Shown here: positions 32,865-41,357 of the stretch, one piece after another
Position numbering within the stretch: the first letter of the stretch is position 1
How the letters are laid out: every line of letters begins with the position of its first letter
Origin: Propionibacteriaceae bacterium
GTDB taxonomy: Bacteria; Actinomycetota; Actinomycetes; Propionibacteriales; Propionibacteriaceae
Reading direction: 5' to 3'
DNA: 53,507 nucleotides
Assembly: GCA_025965155.1 (NCBI GenBank)
Contig: JAOPXN010000012.1
Coordinates: 1 to 53,507 of the forward strand
Program-made: the position numbers and the translations under genes
The notes under the pieces: generated by a model
Told to the model about the DNA's origin: nothing
The model's database searches: none
What the model saw: the letters and a program-made list of their open reading frames with translations, nothing else

Positions 32865-33938
32865 ATGAGCGGAAGCCAGCCGCCCAACGGCGGGTCCGAT
32901 CCTCATGGTGTCGTTGGTCCGAAGAAGTCCTCCTCCAAGACGCTGCTCCTCGGCGCCGCCGTACTGGCCCTGCTGGTTCTGGTCGTCGGCGGCGGCCTGC
33001 TGCTGAACCGCAGCGGATCAGCCAGCGGGTTGACCGATCCCGGTGTCCCGGCAGATCCGGGCAGCCTCCAGCCGGGTCGGGCCGGGAACCCCTCCGACGC
33101 CGTGCGGCGGTACCTTGAGGCCCTCGCCGCCGGTCAGGCGCGGGCGGCGCTGGCCGCGGGCGAGGATCAGCCCGGGGACCGGTCCTTCCTCACCGACGCC
33201 GTCCTGAAGGACTCCAACTCCCGGGCCCCGATCACCGAGATCGACGTGCCGGGGGTGACGGACCAGAACACCTACAGCGTGCAGGCCAGCTACAAGATTG
33301 GTGACCAGCCGGTGACCGAGTCCTTCTCCGTGAACCGAGTCGGCGGGAACTGGAAGCTAACCAAGCCGTTCGCCGAGCTGAACATCGACTACGCCCGCAG
33401 GAAAACCCTGCCGATGAGGCTCAACGGTGTCCCGGTCAAGAACGACCGGGTCCGGCTCTTTCCCGGATCGTATGCGTTCACCACCGGCAGCAAGTACGTC
33501 GACTACGGCAGCGACAACGTGCTGCTGCTGAAGACTTCTTCGGAGTATCCGATCGCCAAGGGCGTCAAGCCCAGCCTGACCGAGACCGGTTCGAAGGCGT
33601 TCCTCAAGTCCGCCAGAGCCGGCATCAGCAAGTGCCTTGACCAGCAGAAGCTGGTACCTAGCGGATGCCCGTTCGGCATCCGACTGCTGCCGGGGCAGAA
33701 GATCGACGAGTCGACGATCTCCTGGAAGCTGGCGGAGAGCCCGTGGGACCACGTGGTGGTCGGCCTGGACGCCGAGAAGCCAGCCCTCGCCCGGGCTGCG
33801 GTTCAGATGAGGTTCGAGTTCTTCGGCCGGGGCATGGAAAGCGGCAAGAACGCATCGTTCGGGCCGCACCTGGTGTACCGGTCGGTGGAGATGCAGGCCA
33901 TCATGACGAAGAAGTCGGTGGAGGTCACCCTCAGCTAG
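32865..33938 (+). CDS. Membrane-anchored protein of unknown function
   Basis: A 357-residue protein with a short polar N-terminus (1-25), one membrane helix (about 26-47, TLLLGAAVLALLVLVVGGGL) and a large outer region. The first outer part (about 75-170) resembles the small NTF2/lumazine-like fold seen in many actinobacterial wall proteins (AVRRYLEALAAGQARAALAA, then a beta-rich stretch ending WKLTKPFAELN), and a second beta-rich domain follows with a Cys pair (KCLDQQKLVPSGC) that could form a disulfide. ATG chosen because GGAGG lies eight bases upstream; the frame is open further upstream into repeat DNA. I do not recognise a function. Neighbours (M13 peptidase downstream) give no clear clue. 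Confidence 0.8.
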   Translation: MSGSQPPNGGSDPHGVVGPKKSSSKTLLLGAAVLALLVLVVGGGLLLNRSGSASGLTDPGVPADPGSLQPGRAGNPSDAVRRYLEALAAGQARAALAAGEDQPGDRSFLTDAVLKDSNSRAPITEIDVPGVTDQNTYSVQASYKIGDQPVTESFSVNRVGGNWKLTKPFAELNIDYARRKTLPMRLNGVPVKNDRVRLFPGSYAFTTGSKYVDYGSDNVLLLKTSSEYPIAKGVKPSLTETGSKAFLKSARAGISKCLDQQKLVPSGCPFGIRLLPGQKIDESTISWKLAESPWDHVVVGLDAEKPALARAAVQMRFEFFGRGMESGKNASFGPHLVYRSVEMQAIMTKKSVEVTLS

Positions 33939-33981
33939 GCCACGGCACGCCGGACGGGCTCGTTCTATCTGCGCCGGTAGG

Positions 33982-33987
33982 TACCAT
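33982..33987 (+). promoter_or_regulatory. -10 box for the M13 peptidase gene (leaderless)
   Basis: TACCAT fits TANNNT and lies seven bases before the GTG start at 33995. GGAG is only two bases from the GTG, too close to act as a ribosome site. Confidence 0.4.
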
Positions 33988-33994
33988 CGGAGCC

Positions 33995-35965
33995 GTGACC
34001 GACACCACCGCCGCCCCCACCCCAGCGATCGACTTCTCCACCTTCGACCCGCAGGTACGGGTCCAGGACGACCTCTTTCGACACGTCAACGGAACGTGGC
34101 TGCGCGAGGCAGAGATCCCTGAGGACAAGCCGCTGACTGGGGCCTTCATGGAACTCCGGGATGCTGCCGAGGCAGCGGTCCGCGACATCATCACAGGCCT
34201 GGAGAATGCCGAGCCGGGCACCGACGAGGCCAAGATCGCCGATCTCTACGCCAGCTTCATGGACTCCGAGGCGATCGAGGCCGCCGGGGTCGAGCCACTG
34301 TCCCGCCCGCTGGCCCGGGTCGACGAGGTGAGCTCGCCGGCGGAGCTGATGTGGTTGATCGGCGGCTTCTCGCGGCGCGGCGTCGCCGGCCTGCTCGGGT
34401 TCGAGGCCGAGTCCGATCCCGGCGACCCCAACCGGTACGTGATGTTCATTGGCCAGAGCGGCCTCGGGCTGCCCGACGAGGAGTACTACCGGCTGGAGAG
34501 CTATGCCGAGATCCGGGCCGAGTATCTGGGCCACATTCGCAAGATGTTGGAGCTGGCCGGCGTCGACGACCCGGCGACCCGGGCGGAGCAGGTGTTCGCG
34601 CTGGAGACCGACATCGCCCGTACCCACTGGGACAAGGTGAAGTGCCGCGATATGCGGGCCATGTACAACCTGATGACGTTGGAGGAGTTCGAGACCTCCA
34701 GCCCCGGCCTCCACTGGCGGCAGTTCCTCAGCGGCGCCGAGGTCAACCCGGAGGCGATGTCGGAACTGGTGGTGACCCAGCCGTCCTTCTTCACGGAAGT
34801 GGCCGGGCTGCTGACCGAGAAGCGGCTGGACGACTGGAGGGCGTGGGCCAAGTGGAAGCTGATCTCGTCCATGTCGCCGTACCTGTCCAGCCCACTGGTG
34901 GACGAGCGGTTCCACTTCTACGGCACCGTGCTGTCGGGTACCCCGGTGTTGAAGGAACGGTGGAAGCGCGGCGTCGACCTGGTCGAGGGCGCGCTGGGTG
35001 AGGCGGTCGGCAAGGTCTACGTGGATCGACACTTTTCCCCGGTGGCCAAGGAGCGGATGGACATCCTGGTCGCGAACCTGATCGAGGCCTACCGCCAGTC
35101 GATTGGCGCTCTGGACTGGATGACGGAGGAGACGAAGGAAAAGGCGCTGGACAAGCTGGCCAAGTTCCGGCCGCACATCGGCTACCCGAGCAAGTGGCGC
35201 GACTACACAGCGCTGGAGATCGACCGCGGTGACCTGATCGGCAACGTGATGCGGGCGGCGGCCTTCGAGCTCAACCGGACGCTGGCCAAGATCGGCCAGC
35301 CGATCGACCGTGAGGAGTGGCTGATGACGCCGCAGACGGTCAACGCCTACTACCACCCGCTGAAGAACGAGATCGTCTTCCCGGCGGCCATCCTGCAGCC
35401 GCCGTTCTTCAACGAGCACGCCGACGACGCAGTGAACTACGGCGGCATCGGTGCGGTGATCGGGCACGAGATCGGGCACGGTTTCGACGACCAGGGCTCG
35501 ACCTGCGACGGAGACGGCAGGTTGCAGGACTGGTGGACCGCGAAGGACCGGGAGTCGTTCGAACAGCGGACCGGCGCCCTGATCAGCCAGTACAGCGATC
35601 TGGAACCGGAACAGACCCCCGGGCACAAGGTCAACGGCGAGCTGACCATCGGGGAGAACATCGGCGACCTTGGCGGGCTGTCAATCGCGCATAAGGCGTA
35701 TCTGATCGCTCGTGGCGACGAGCGGCCCGAGCCGGTGGACGGGTACACCGACGAGCAGCGGCTGTTCCTCAGCTGGGGCGCGATCTGGCAGTCGAAGTCG
35801 CGGACGGAGATGGTGCTGCAGCGGCTGGCCACCGACCCGCACTCCCCCAACGAGTTCCGCTGCAACCAGATCGTCCGCAACGTGCCCGAGTTCTACCAGG
35901 CGTTCAACGTGACCGAGTCCGACGCGTTGTGGCTGGACAAGGATCAGCGGGTCAAGATCTGGTGA
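33995..35965 (+). CDS. M13 family metallopeptidase (neprilysin/PepO-like)
   Basis: A 656-residue zinc endopeptidase. Zinc ligands H491 and H495 lie in GHEIGHGFDDQGS with catalytic E492, and the third ligand E554 lies in GENIGDLGGL, the M13 signatures. NAYYHPLKNEIVFPAAILQPPFF matches the NAYY substrate-binding block. C-terminus is the family-typical short ...DQRVKIW rather than CxxW. No signal peptide or membrane anchor is present, so this is the cytoplasmic PepO-like type that trims peptides. The GTG at 33995 follows a TACCAT box at leaderless distance; the open frame upstream is a shadow of the preceding gene. Followed by a hairpin. Confidence 0.93.
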   Translation: MTDTTAAPTPAIDFSTFDPQVRVQDDLFRHVNGTWLREAEIPEDKPLTGAFMELRDAAEAAVRDIITGLENAEPGTDEAKIADLYASFMDSEAIEAAGVEPLSRPLARVDEVSSPAELMWLIGGFSRRGVAGLLGFEAESDPGDPNRYVMFIGQSGLGLPDEEYYRLESYAEIRAEYLGHIRKMLELAGVDDPATRAEQVFALETDIARTHWDKVKCRDMRAMYNLMTLEEFETSSPGLHWRQFLSGAEVNPEAMSELVVTQPSFFTEVAGLLTEKRLDDWRAWAKWKLISSMSPYLSSPLVDERFHFYGTVLSGTPVLKERWKRGVDLVEGALGEAVGKVYVDRHFSPVAKERMDILVANLIEAYRQSIGALDWMTEETKEKALDKLAKFRPHIGYPSKWRDYTALEIDRGDLIGNVMRAAAFELNRTLAKIGQPIDREEWLMTPQTVNAYYHPLKNEIVFPAAILQPPFFNEHADDAVNYGGIGAVIGHEIGHGFDDQGSTCDGDGRLQDWWTAKDRESFEQRTGALISQYSDLEPEQTPGHKVNGELTIGENIGDLGGLSIAHKAYLIARGDERPEPVDGYTDEQRLFLSWGAIWQSKSRTEMVLQRLATDPHSPNEFRCNQIVRNVPEFYQAFNVTESDALWLDKDQRVKIW

Positions 35966-35968
35966 CCC

Positions 35969-35992
35969 ATCCGGCGGGCTGCACCGCCGGAT
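35969..35992 (+). terminator. Hairpin after the M13 peptidase gene
   Basis: A perfect 9-bp stem (ATCCGGCGG / CCGCCGGAT) with a 6-base loop begins three bases after the stop codon. No T tract follows, so it would be a hairpin-only terminator. Confidence 0.55.
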
Positions 35993-36065
35993 CGACCGGT
36001 GAGCTGCGTCCACAGATTGGCTGCGCGCGGGCCGCTGCGGTGCTGACCGCGGTGAGGCTGGACGC

Positions 36066-37031
36066 ATGGAGCTTCCGGCCGCCCTGGTCGTCGCGCGCCG
36101 GGGCTGGTTCACCCGGGCCGACGCGATAGCGGCCGGGCTGACCGACCGCGATCTCGCCGTCGGCGTACGCGACGGTGGCCTGCTGCGGCTCCGGCACGGG
36201 GCCTACTGTCCGGCCGACCTCTACCGAGCGTGCAACGAGGCGGAACGACACGTGCTGCTGGCCCGCTGCGTGGTCGCAGCCCAGCGCGGCCGGGTGGCGC
36301 TGACCGGCGCGTCGGCGGCCGCCCTGCACGGGCTGTCGGTGTGGGGTCAAGACCTCGATACCGTCCACCTGGTCCGGCTGGACGCCGGATCGCCGCGGAT
36401 TCAGGCCGGCTGCCGGCACCACGTCGTCGGCTCGGATCTCGAACCGGATCTGGAGGAACGAGCCGACCTGCTGACCATCACGGTCGCTCGTACCGTCTGG
36501 GAGGTGGCCCGTACCTCATCGCTGGAGAGCGCGGTCAGCACGGCCGACTCGGCGTTGTCGAGGGACCCGGGGCTGGCCGACACGCTCCGTACGATGGCGG
36601 GCCGGTTCGCCAACCACCCCGGCTCCCGCACTGCCCGGATCGCGCTGCGGATGGCCGACGGGGGCGCACAGAGCCCGGGCGAGTCGATTACCCGGGTGCA
36701 GTGCTACCGGTACGGGATTCCGCGGCCGGAGCTGCAGCACGAGGTCCGCGACAGCCACGGGCGGCTGCTGGGCATCAGCGACTTCTGGTGGCCCGAGTTC
36801 CGCCATCTGGGCGAGTTCGACGGCAAGGTGAAGTATCAGCAGCATCTGCGGGCCACCGAGAGCCCGTCGGATGCGGTGTTCCGGGAGAAGCAACGCGAGG
36901 ACGCCATGCGGGCCCAGCACTGCGGCATGACCCGCTTCACCTGGGCCGACGTGATGCCCGACCGGGCCCGTACCACGATGGCGCGGCTGTGGCACGACCT
37001 GCAGCAGTCCCGCCGCCTCTACGTCCGCTGA
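36066..37031 (+). CDS. AbiEi-like N-terminus with DUF559/PD-(D/E)xK-type C-terminus
   Basis: A 321-residue protein. Residues 1-55 look like the winged-helix opening of AbiEi-type proteins (GWFTRADAIAAGLTDRDL, then RLRHGAYCP). The C-terminal 120 residues have a nuclease-like pattern: SPGES (E206), GISDFWWPE (D239) and GEFDGKVKY (E250, D252, K254), as in DUF559/Vsr-like folds. AbiEi is an antitoxin in abortive-infection systems, but this protein has no AbiEii partner here. Similar solo proteins are frequent in actinobacteria and their role is not established. GAGG is eight bases before the ATG. Convergent with the polyprenyl synthase gene, with a palindrome-rich spacer between. Confidence 0.75.
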   Translation: MELPAALVVARRGWFTRADAIAAGLTDRDLAVGVRDGGLLRLRHGAYCPADLYRACNEAERHVLLARCVVAAQRGRVALTGASAAALHGLSVWGQDLDTVHLVRLDAGSPRIQAGCRHHVVGSDLEPDLEERADLLTITVARTVWEVARTSSLESAVSTADSALSRDPGLADTLRTMAGRFANHPGSRTARIALRMADGGAQSPGESITRVQCYRYGIPRPELQHEVRDSHGRLLGISDFWWPEFRHLGEFDGKVKYQQHLRATESPSDAVFREKQREDAMRAQHCGMTRFTWADVMPDRARTTMARLWHDLQQSRRLYVR

Positions 37032-37042
37032 CCCCGCCACTC

Positions 37043-37113
37043 CACCCACGATGTTGGCACTCCACATACGTTATGTCGTGGGTGAAGTGCTGGAATCCCA
37101 CGTACACGTGGGA
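37043..37113. repeat. Cluster of inverted repeats with CCCACG theme
   Basis: CACCCACGA (37043-37051) pairs with TCGTGGGTG (37076-37084), and inside lies CATA-CGT-TATG (37065-37075). Next comes TCCCACGT-AC-ACGTGGGA (37096-37113). The four arms all contain CCCACG or its complement. Located between convergent genes, it may be a double terminator or a protein-binding array. Confidence 0.65.
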
Positions 37114-37153
37114 AACCAACAAGCCCCAGCCGGGAAACCAAGGGGCCAGGCGG

Positions 37154-38134
37154 TCAGGAGGAGCGGGTGACGACTGTGTCGCAGAGCTCTTCTAGGGCGC
37201 TGCGGGCGGGGCCGGCGGGGACTGAGCGGAGGGTGGCGCGGGCTAGGTCGGCGCGGCGGGTGACCTCGGCCCGGGCCTGCTCGATGCACTTATGGGCGCG
37301 GAGCAGCGTCAGCACCTCGGCCAGGGCTGCGTCGTCGCTGAGGTCGGAGTCCAGCAGCTCCAGCAGGCGGGCGTCGGCGGGATCGGTGGACTGCCTCGCC
37401 AGCAGGATCGGTAGCGTCGGCACGCCCTCGCGCAGGTCGGTGCCGGGTGTCTTGCCGGTCACATCGCTGGTGATGTCGATGATGTCGTCGCTGAGCTGGA
37501 AGATCATCCCGATTTCCTCGCCGAACTCTGCCATCGCCTGCTGGACGGACTCCTCCGCGCCGGACACCTTGGCCCCGAAGACAGCGGAGGTCGCGATCAG
37601 CGAGCCGGTCTTGTCCGCCACCACCTTCAGGTAGTGGGCCAGCGGGTCCTCACCGTCGGACGGGCCGACGGTCTCGGCGATCTGCCCCTGCACCAGCCGG
37701 GCGAAGGTACGAGCCTGCAGCTGGACGAACTCGTTCCCCAGCTCGGAGACGATGTCGGAGGCACGGGCGAACAGGAAGTCGCCGACCAGGATGGCGATCG
37801 AGTTGGTCCACCGGACGTTGGCGCTGGGGGCCCCCCGGCGCAGCCGGGCATCATCCATCACATCGTCGTGGTACAGGCTGGCGACGTGGGTCAGCTCCAC
37901 CACGACGGCCGACCTGACCACCTCCGCAGGGTCGGCCTCCGGGCCGAGATGAGAGGCCAGCACCACCAGCGAGGGCCGGAACCTCTTACCGCCCGAGGCG
38001 ATGATGTGTTGAGCCGCCTCGGTGACCATCGGCGTGCTCGCCTCGGCCGCTCTCAGCAGCTCGGACTCGATGATCTCGAGCTGGGCACGGACGGAGTCGG
38101 CGAAGACCTCGTCGTGCGTTCGTTCTGCAAGCAC
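37154..38134 (-). CDS. Trans-polyprenyl diphosphate synthase
   Basis: A 326-residue prenyltransferase that chains isopentenyl diphosphate units onto an allylic primer. The first Asp-rich motif is D90-D91-x-x-D94 (LYHDDVMDDARLRRG) and the second D216-D217-x-x-D220 (QLSDDIID). GGKRFRPSLV is the conserved early block. Position next to nuoN suggests it makes the menaquinone side chain used by complex I. I place the start at GTG 38134, with GAGGAG four to five bases upstream; the frame is open to 38260 but that part overlaps nuoN. Product length cannot be read from the sequence. Confidence 0.9.
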   Translation of the reverse strand: MLAERTHDEVFADSVRAQLEIIESELLRAAEASTPMVTEAAQHIIASGGKRFRPSLVVLASHLGPEADPAEVVRSAVVVELTHVASLYHDDVMDDARLRRGAPSANVRWTNSIAILVGDFLFARASDIVSELGNEFVQLQARTFARLVQGQIAETVGPSDGEDPLAHYLKVVADKTGSLIATSAVFGAKVSGAEESVQQAMAEFGEEIGMIFQLSDDIIDITSDVTGKTPGTDLREGVPTLPILLARQSTDPADARLLELLDSDLSDDAALAEVLTLLRAHKCIEQARAEVTRRADLARATLRSVPAGPARSALEELCDTVVTRSS

Positions 38135-38201
38135 TTCTCTCCTCAGCACGTCACCCGCGGGCACGGTTGTGCCCTGTCCACGGGGACCTGCAGTGTACGG
38201 A

Positions 38202-39800
38202 TCAGCGCAGGAACTCGCCCGCGTGCTGGGCGAGGTCGAGCAGTGGTCCGGGGAAAACACCTAGGGCCACAGTAGCGACCACACCAACTCCCACCGCCGT
38301 CAGTGTCGGCCAACCCGGCCTTGCCACCACGGGGGCGCCGACACCGGGATCGGAGAAGAACATCAACACGATGACCCGGATGTAGAAGAACGCAGCGACG
38401 ACGCTGATCACGACCGCGACCACGACCAGCCAGTGCGCCCCACCGGTCCAGGCGGTGGCGAACACCGCCCACTTGCCGATGAACCCGCTGGTCAGCGGGA
38501 TACCCGCGAAGCTCAGCATGAACACCGCGAACACCAGACCGATCATCGGTGACCGCTTCCCCAGGCCCACCCAGCTGGTCAGCAGGGTCGCCTCGCCACC
38601 GGTGTCACGCACCATGGTGATCAGCGCGAACGCGCCGATGGTGGCGGCGCCGTAGGCCACCAGGTAGAACAGCACCGCGGAGACGCTCGTCAGGGCGCCG
38701 GCGGGGCTGCCGCTGGCGGCCTGGGAGGCGCCGACCACCGCCGTCAGGATGAACCCGCCGTGCGCGATCGATGAGTACGCCAGCATCCGTTTCATATCGG
38801 TCTGGGTGATGGCCAGCACCGAGCCGACGGCCATGCTGGCCACCGCCACGATGGTCATCAGCGGCTGCCAGTCCCAGCGGTCCGCGCCCAGGCCGACGTA
38901 GAACACCCGCATCAGCGCCCCGATGGCGGCGATCTTGGTGCAGGAGGCCATGAACCCGGTCACCGGGGTGGGAGCGCCGTTGTACACGTCGGGCGTCCAG
39001 GAGTGGAACGGGACCGCGCCGACCTTGAACAGCAGCCCGATGCCGAGCAGGCCCATCCCGGCCAGCAGCAGGCCCGGGCCTTGGGTGCCGGCGCGGAGCG
39101 AGGCGTCGATCGCCGACAGCTCGAACGACCCGGAGTAGCCGTACAGCAGTGCAGCGCCGTACAGGAAGAACGCCGAGGAGAGGGCACCTAGGAGGAAGTA
39201 CTTCAGCGCCGCCTCCTGCGACAGCAGCCGCCGTCGGCGCGCCAGCCCGCAGAGCAGGTAGAGCGGCAGCGACAAGACCTCGAGCGCGACGAACATGGTG
39301 ATCAGGTCATTTGATGCCGGGAACAGCATCATGCCCATCAGCGCGAACAGGGCCAGTGGGAAGACCTCGGTGTGCTCCACCTTGGCCGCGACCGCCTCCC
39401 GTTCGGCCTCCGTACCGGGCACCGCCGCAGCCTGTGCGGCGAAGACGCTGACCCCGTCGACCTTGCGTTCGGCGAAGACAGCGAGCGAGATGGCGCCGAA
39501 GACCAACAGCATCGCCCAGATGAAGTACGTCGGCCCGTCGATGGCGACCGAGCCGACGGCGGTGATGGCGGACTCGTTCGCCGACCAGTTGCGCACCGTC
39601 ATCAGCAGGGCCGCCGCCAAGGTGGCGAAGGTGACGGTGAGCTGGGCGGCCCGACGGCTGTGCCGCGGTACCAGCGCTTCCACGCCGACCCCGAGGCAGG
39701 CGCCGGCGAAGACCAGGATCAGCGGCGAGAGCAGGCCGTACTCCAGCTTGGGGGCGACGATCTCCATCGCCACGTACAGGGTTGGTGACACAGGCATCAT
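38202..39800 (-). CDS. nuoN: NADH-quinone oxidoreductase subunit N
   Basis: A 532-residue proton-pumping membrane subunit of the antiporter family. SQEAALKYFLLGALSSAFFLYGAALLYG carries the conserved Lys, and KVGAVPFHSWTPDVYNGAPTPVTGFM is the central signature. Start overlaps the nuoM stop (ATGATG). Last gene of the complex I operon; the synthase gene begins 67 bases downstream. Confidence 0.96.
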   Translation of the reverse strand: MMPVSPTLYVAMEIVAPKLEYGLLSPLILVFAGACLGVGVEALVPRHSRRAAQLTVTFATLAAALLMTVRNWSANESAITAVGSVAIDGPTYFIWAMLLVFGAISLAVFAERKVDGVSVFAAQAAAVPGTEAEREAVAAKVEHTEVFPLALFALMGMMLFPASNDLITMFVALEVLSLPLYLLCGLARRRRLLSQEAALKYFLLGALSSAFFLYGAALLYGYSGSFELSAIDASLRAGTQGPGLLLAGMGLLGIGLLFKVGAVPFHSWTPDVYNGAPTPVTGFMASCTKIAAIGALMRVFYVGLGADRWDWQPLMTIVAVASMAVGSVLAITQTDMKRMLAYSSIAHGGFILTAVVGASQAASGSPAGALTSVSAVLFYLVAYGAATIGAFALITMVRDTGGEATLLTSWVGLGKRSPMIGLVFAVFMLSFAGIPLTSGFIGKWAVFATAWTGGAHWLVVVAVVISVVAAFFYIRVIVLMFFSDPGVGAPVVARPGWPTLTAVGVGVVATVALGVFPGPLLDLAQHAGEFLR

Positions 39801-41341
39801 CGGCCGCCCTCCGCGAGGACCTTGGGTTCGGGGTCGGTAACTCCGACGCGTTGCATCGTGGCCGCGACGGCCGGGTCGATCACCGTGAGCATCGGCTTGG
39901 GGAAGACGCCGAGCACGATGATCAGGATCACCAACGGCGCGAACGCCAACCGCTCACGACCGTTGGCATCTGTCACGGTGCGCTCGACGTCGACCGTCAC
40001 CGGTCCGGTCATGATCCGCTGGTACATGATCAGGATGTACAGCGCCGCCAGCACAATGGCCAGCGTCGAGATGGACGCGACCAGGGGGTAGCGGGCGAAG
40101 GTACCGGCCAGCACCATGAACTCGGAGACGAAGCTCGACAGCCCTGGCAGCGACATGGTGGACAGGCCGGCGAACAGCATGAACCCGGCCAGCACCGGTG
40201 CGACAGTCGCCACCCCGCCGAAGGAGTCGATCGAGGCGGAGCCGCGGCGCTTGATCAGGTAGCCGGCCACCAGGAACAGCCCGGCGGTGGAGAGGCCGTG
40301 GTTCAGCATGTACAGCGTCGATCCCGACATGCTCTGGCTGGTGAAGGCGAAGATGCCCAGCACGATGAAACCGAAGTGGCTGATCGAGGTGAACGCGATG
40401 AACCGCATCAGGTTCTGAGTGCCGATGGCGAGGATGGCGCCGTACAGGATCGAGATCACCGCAAGTGTGATCACCACCGGGCTGGCCCACTGGCTTGCCT
40501 CCGGGAACAGCTGCAGGCAGAACCTGATCATTCCGAAGGTGCCGATCTTGTCCATTACGCCGACCATCATGGTCGCCGCGCCCGGGCTCGACTCCTCCGC
40601 GGCGTCCGGCAGCCAGCTGTGCAACGGCACCAGTGGCGCCTTGATCGCAAAGGCGAACATGAAACCGACGAACAGCCAGCGCCCGGTGCCGGTGCTGATG
40701 TCCAGCTGGGTCAGGTCGCTCAGCAGGTAGCTCGGGGCCCCGGCGCGGGCCGACAGCACGTACAGCCCGATCACCGACGCCAGCATCACAAAGCCGCCCA
40801 GCAGACCGAAGATCAAGAACTTGCTGGCCGCGTAGGCGCGTCGGGCCCCGCCGAACCCGCCGATCAGGAAGTACATCGGGATCAAGATGACCTCGAAGAA
40901 CACGTAGAACAAGAAGACATCGGTGGCCAGGAAGAGGAACAGCGCGCTGCTCTCCACAGCCAGCACCAGGGCGAAGAACAGCCGGGCGTCGTACTTCGCG
41001 GGGACGTTCAGCGTGCCCTCGGCCAGACCGGTGTCGGCTTCGTTCCAGCTGGCCAGGATCACCACCGGGGTGACGATGGCCACCAGCAGCACCAGGGTCA
41101 GCCCGATACCGTCCAGGCCGAGCGCGTAGTAGGCGCCCAGCGGCTTGATCCAGCTGACCTGCTCGGTGAACTGCATCCCGCCGCCGGGGCGGAACCGGAG
41201 CGCGAGCACGACGGCCAGGGTCAGCGTGAGTAGTGACACGGCGAAGGCGACCTGCTTGGCCGCCGTTCCCCTGATGAAGATCAACGCGAGTGCACCAAGC
41301 GCCGGCATGCCGGCGAGCACAGTGAGCCAGGGCAAGGTCAT
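39797..41341 (-). CDS. nuoM: NADH-quinone oxidoreductase subunit M
   Basis: A 514-residue antiporter-type proton pump subunit. LATDVFLFYVFFEVILIPMYFLIG holds the conserved Glu, and FAIKAPLVPLHSWLPDAAEESSP the conserved Lys and central motif. AAGGAG lies six to seven bases before the ATG. It follows nuoL by 16 bases. A 483-codon plus-strand frame over the same DNA is a shadow. Confidence 0.96.
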   Translation of the reverse strand: MTLPWLTVLAGMPALGALALIFIRGTAAKQVAFAVSLLTLTLAVVLALRFRPGGGMQFTEQVSWIKPLGAYYALGLDGIGLTLVLLVAIVTPVVILASWNEADTGLAEGTLNVPAKYDARLFFALVLAVESSALFLFLATDVFLFYVFFEVILIPMYFLIGGFGGARRAYAASKFLIFGLLGGFVMLASVIGLYVLSARAGAPSYLLSDLTQLDISTGTGRWLFVGFMFAFAIKAPLVPLHSWLPDAAEESSPGAATMMVGVMDKIGTFGMIRFCLQLFPEASQWASPVVITLAVISILYGAILAIGTQNLMRFIAFTSISHFGFIVLGIFAFTSQSMSGSTLYMLNHGLSTAGLFLVAGYLIKRRGSASIDSFGGVATVAPVLAGFMLFAGLSTMSLPGLSSFVSEFMVLAGTFARYPLVASISTLAIVLAALYILIMYQRIMTGPVTVDVERTVTDANGRERLAFAPLVILIIVLGVFPKPMLTVIDPAVAATMQRVGVTDPEPKVLAEGGR

Positions 41342-41357
41342 GGTGTCTCCTTTCCTC

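Noticed and set aside
36066-37031. A toxin-antitoxin pair
   Set aside because: Only one protein is present; the following 120 bases contain inverted repeats and the next gene is a polyprenyl synthase on the other strand.
39782-41233. A 483-codon plus-strand open frame across nuoM
   Set aside because: It is antisense to a clear nuoM and is rich in Gln, His, Arg and Asp, the composition expected from the opposite strand of a GC-rich gene.
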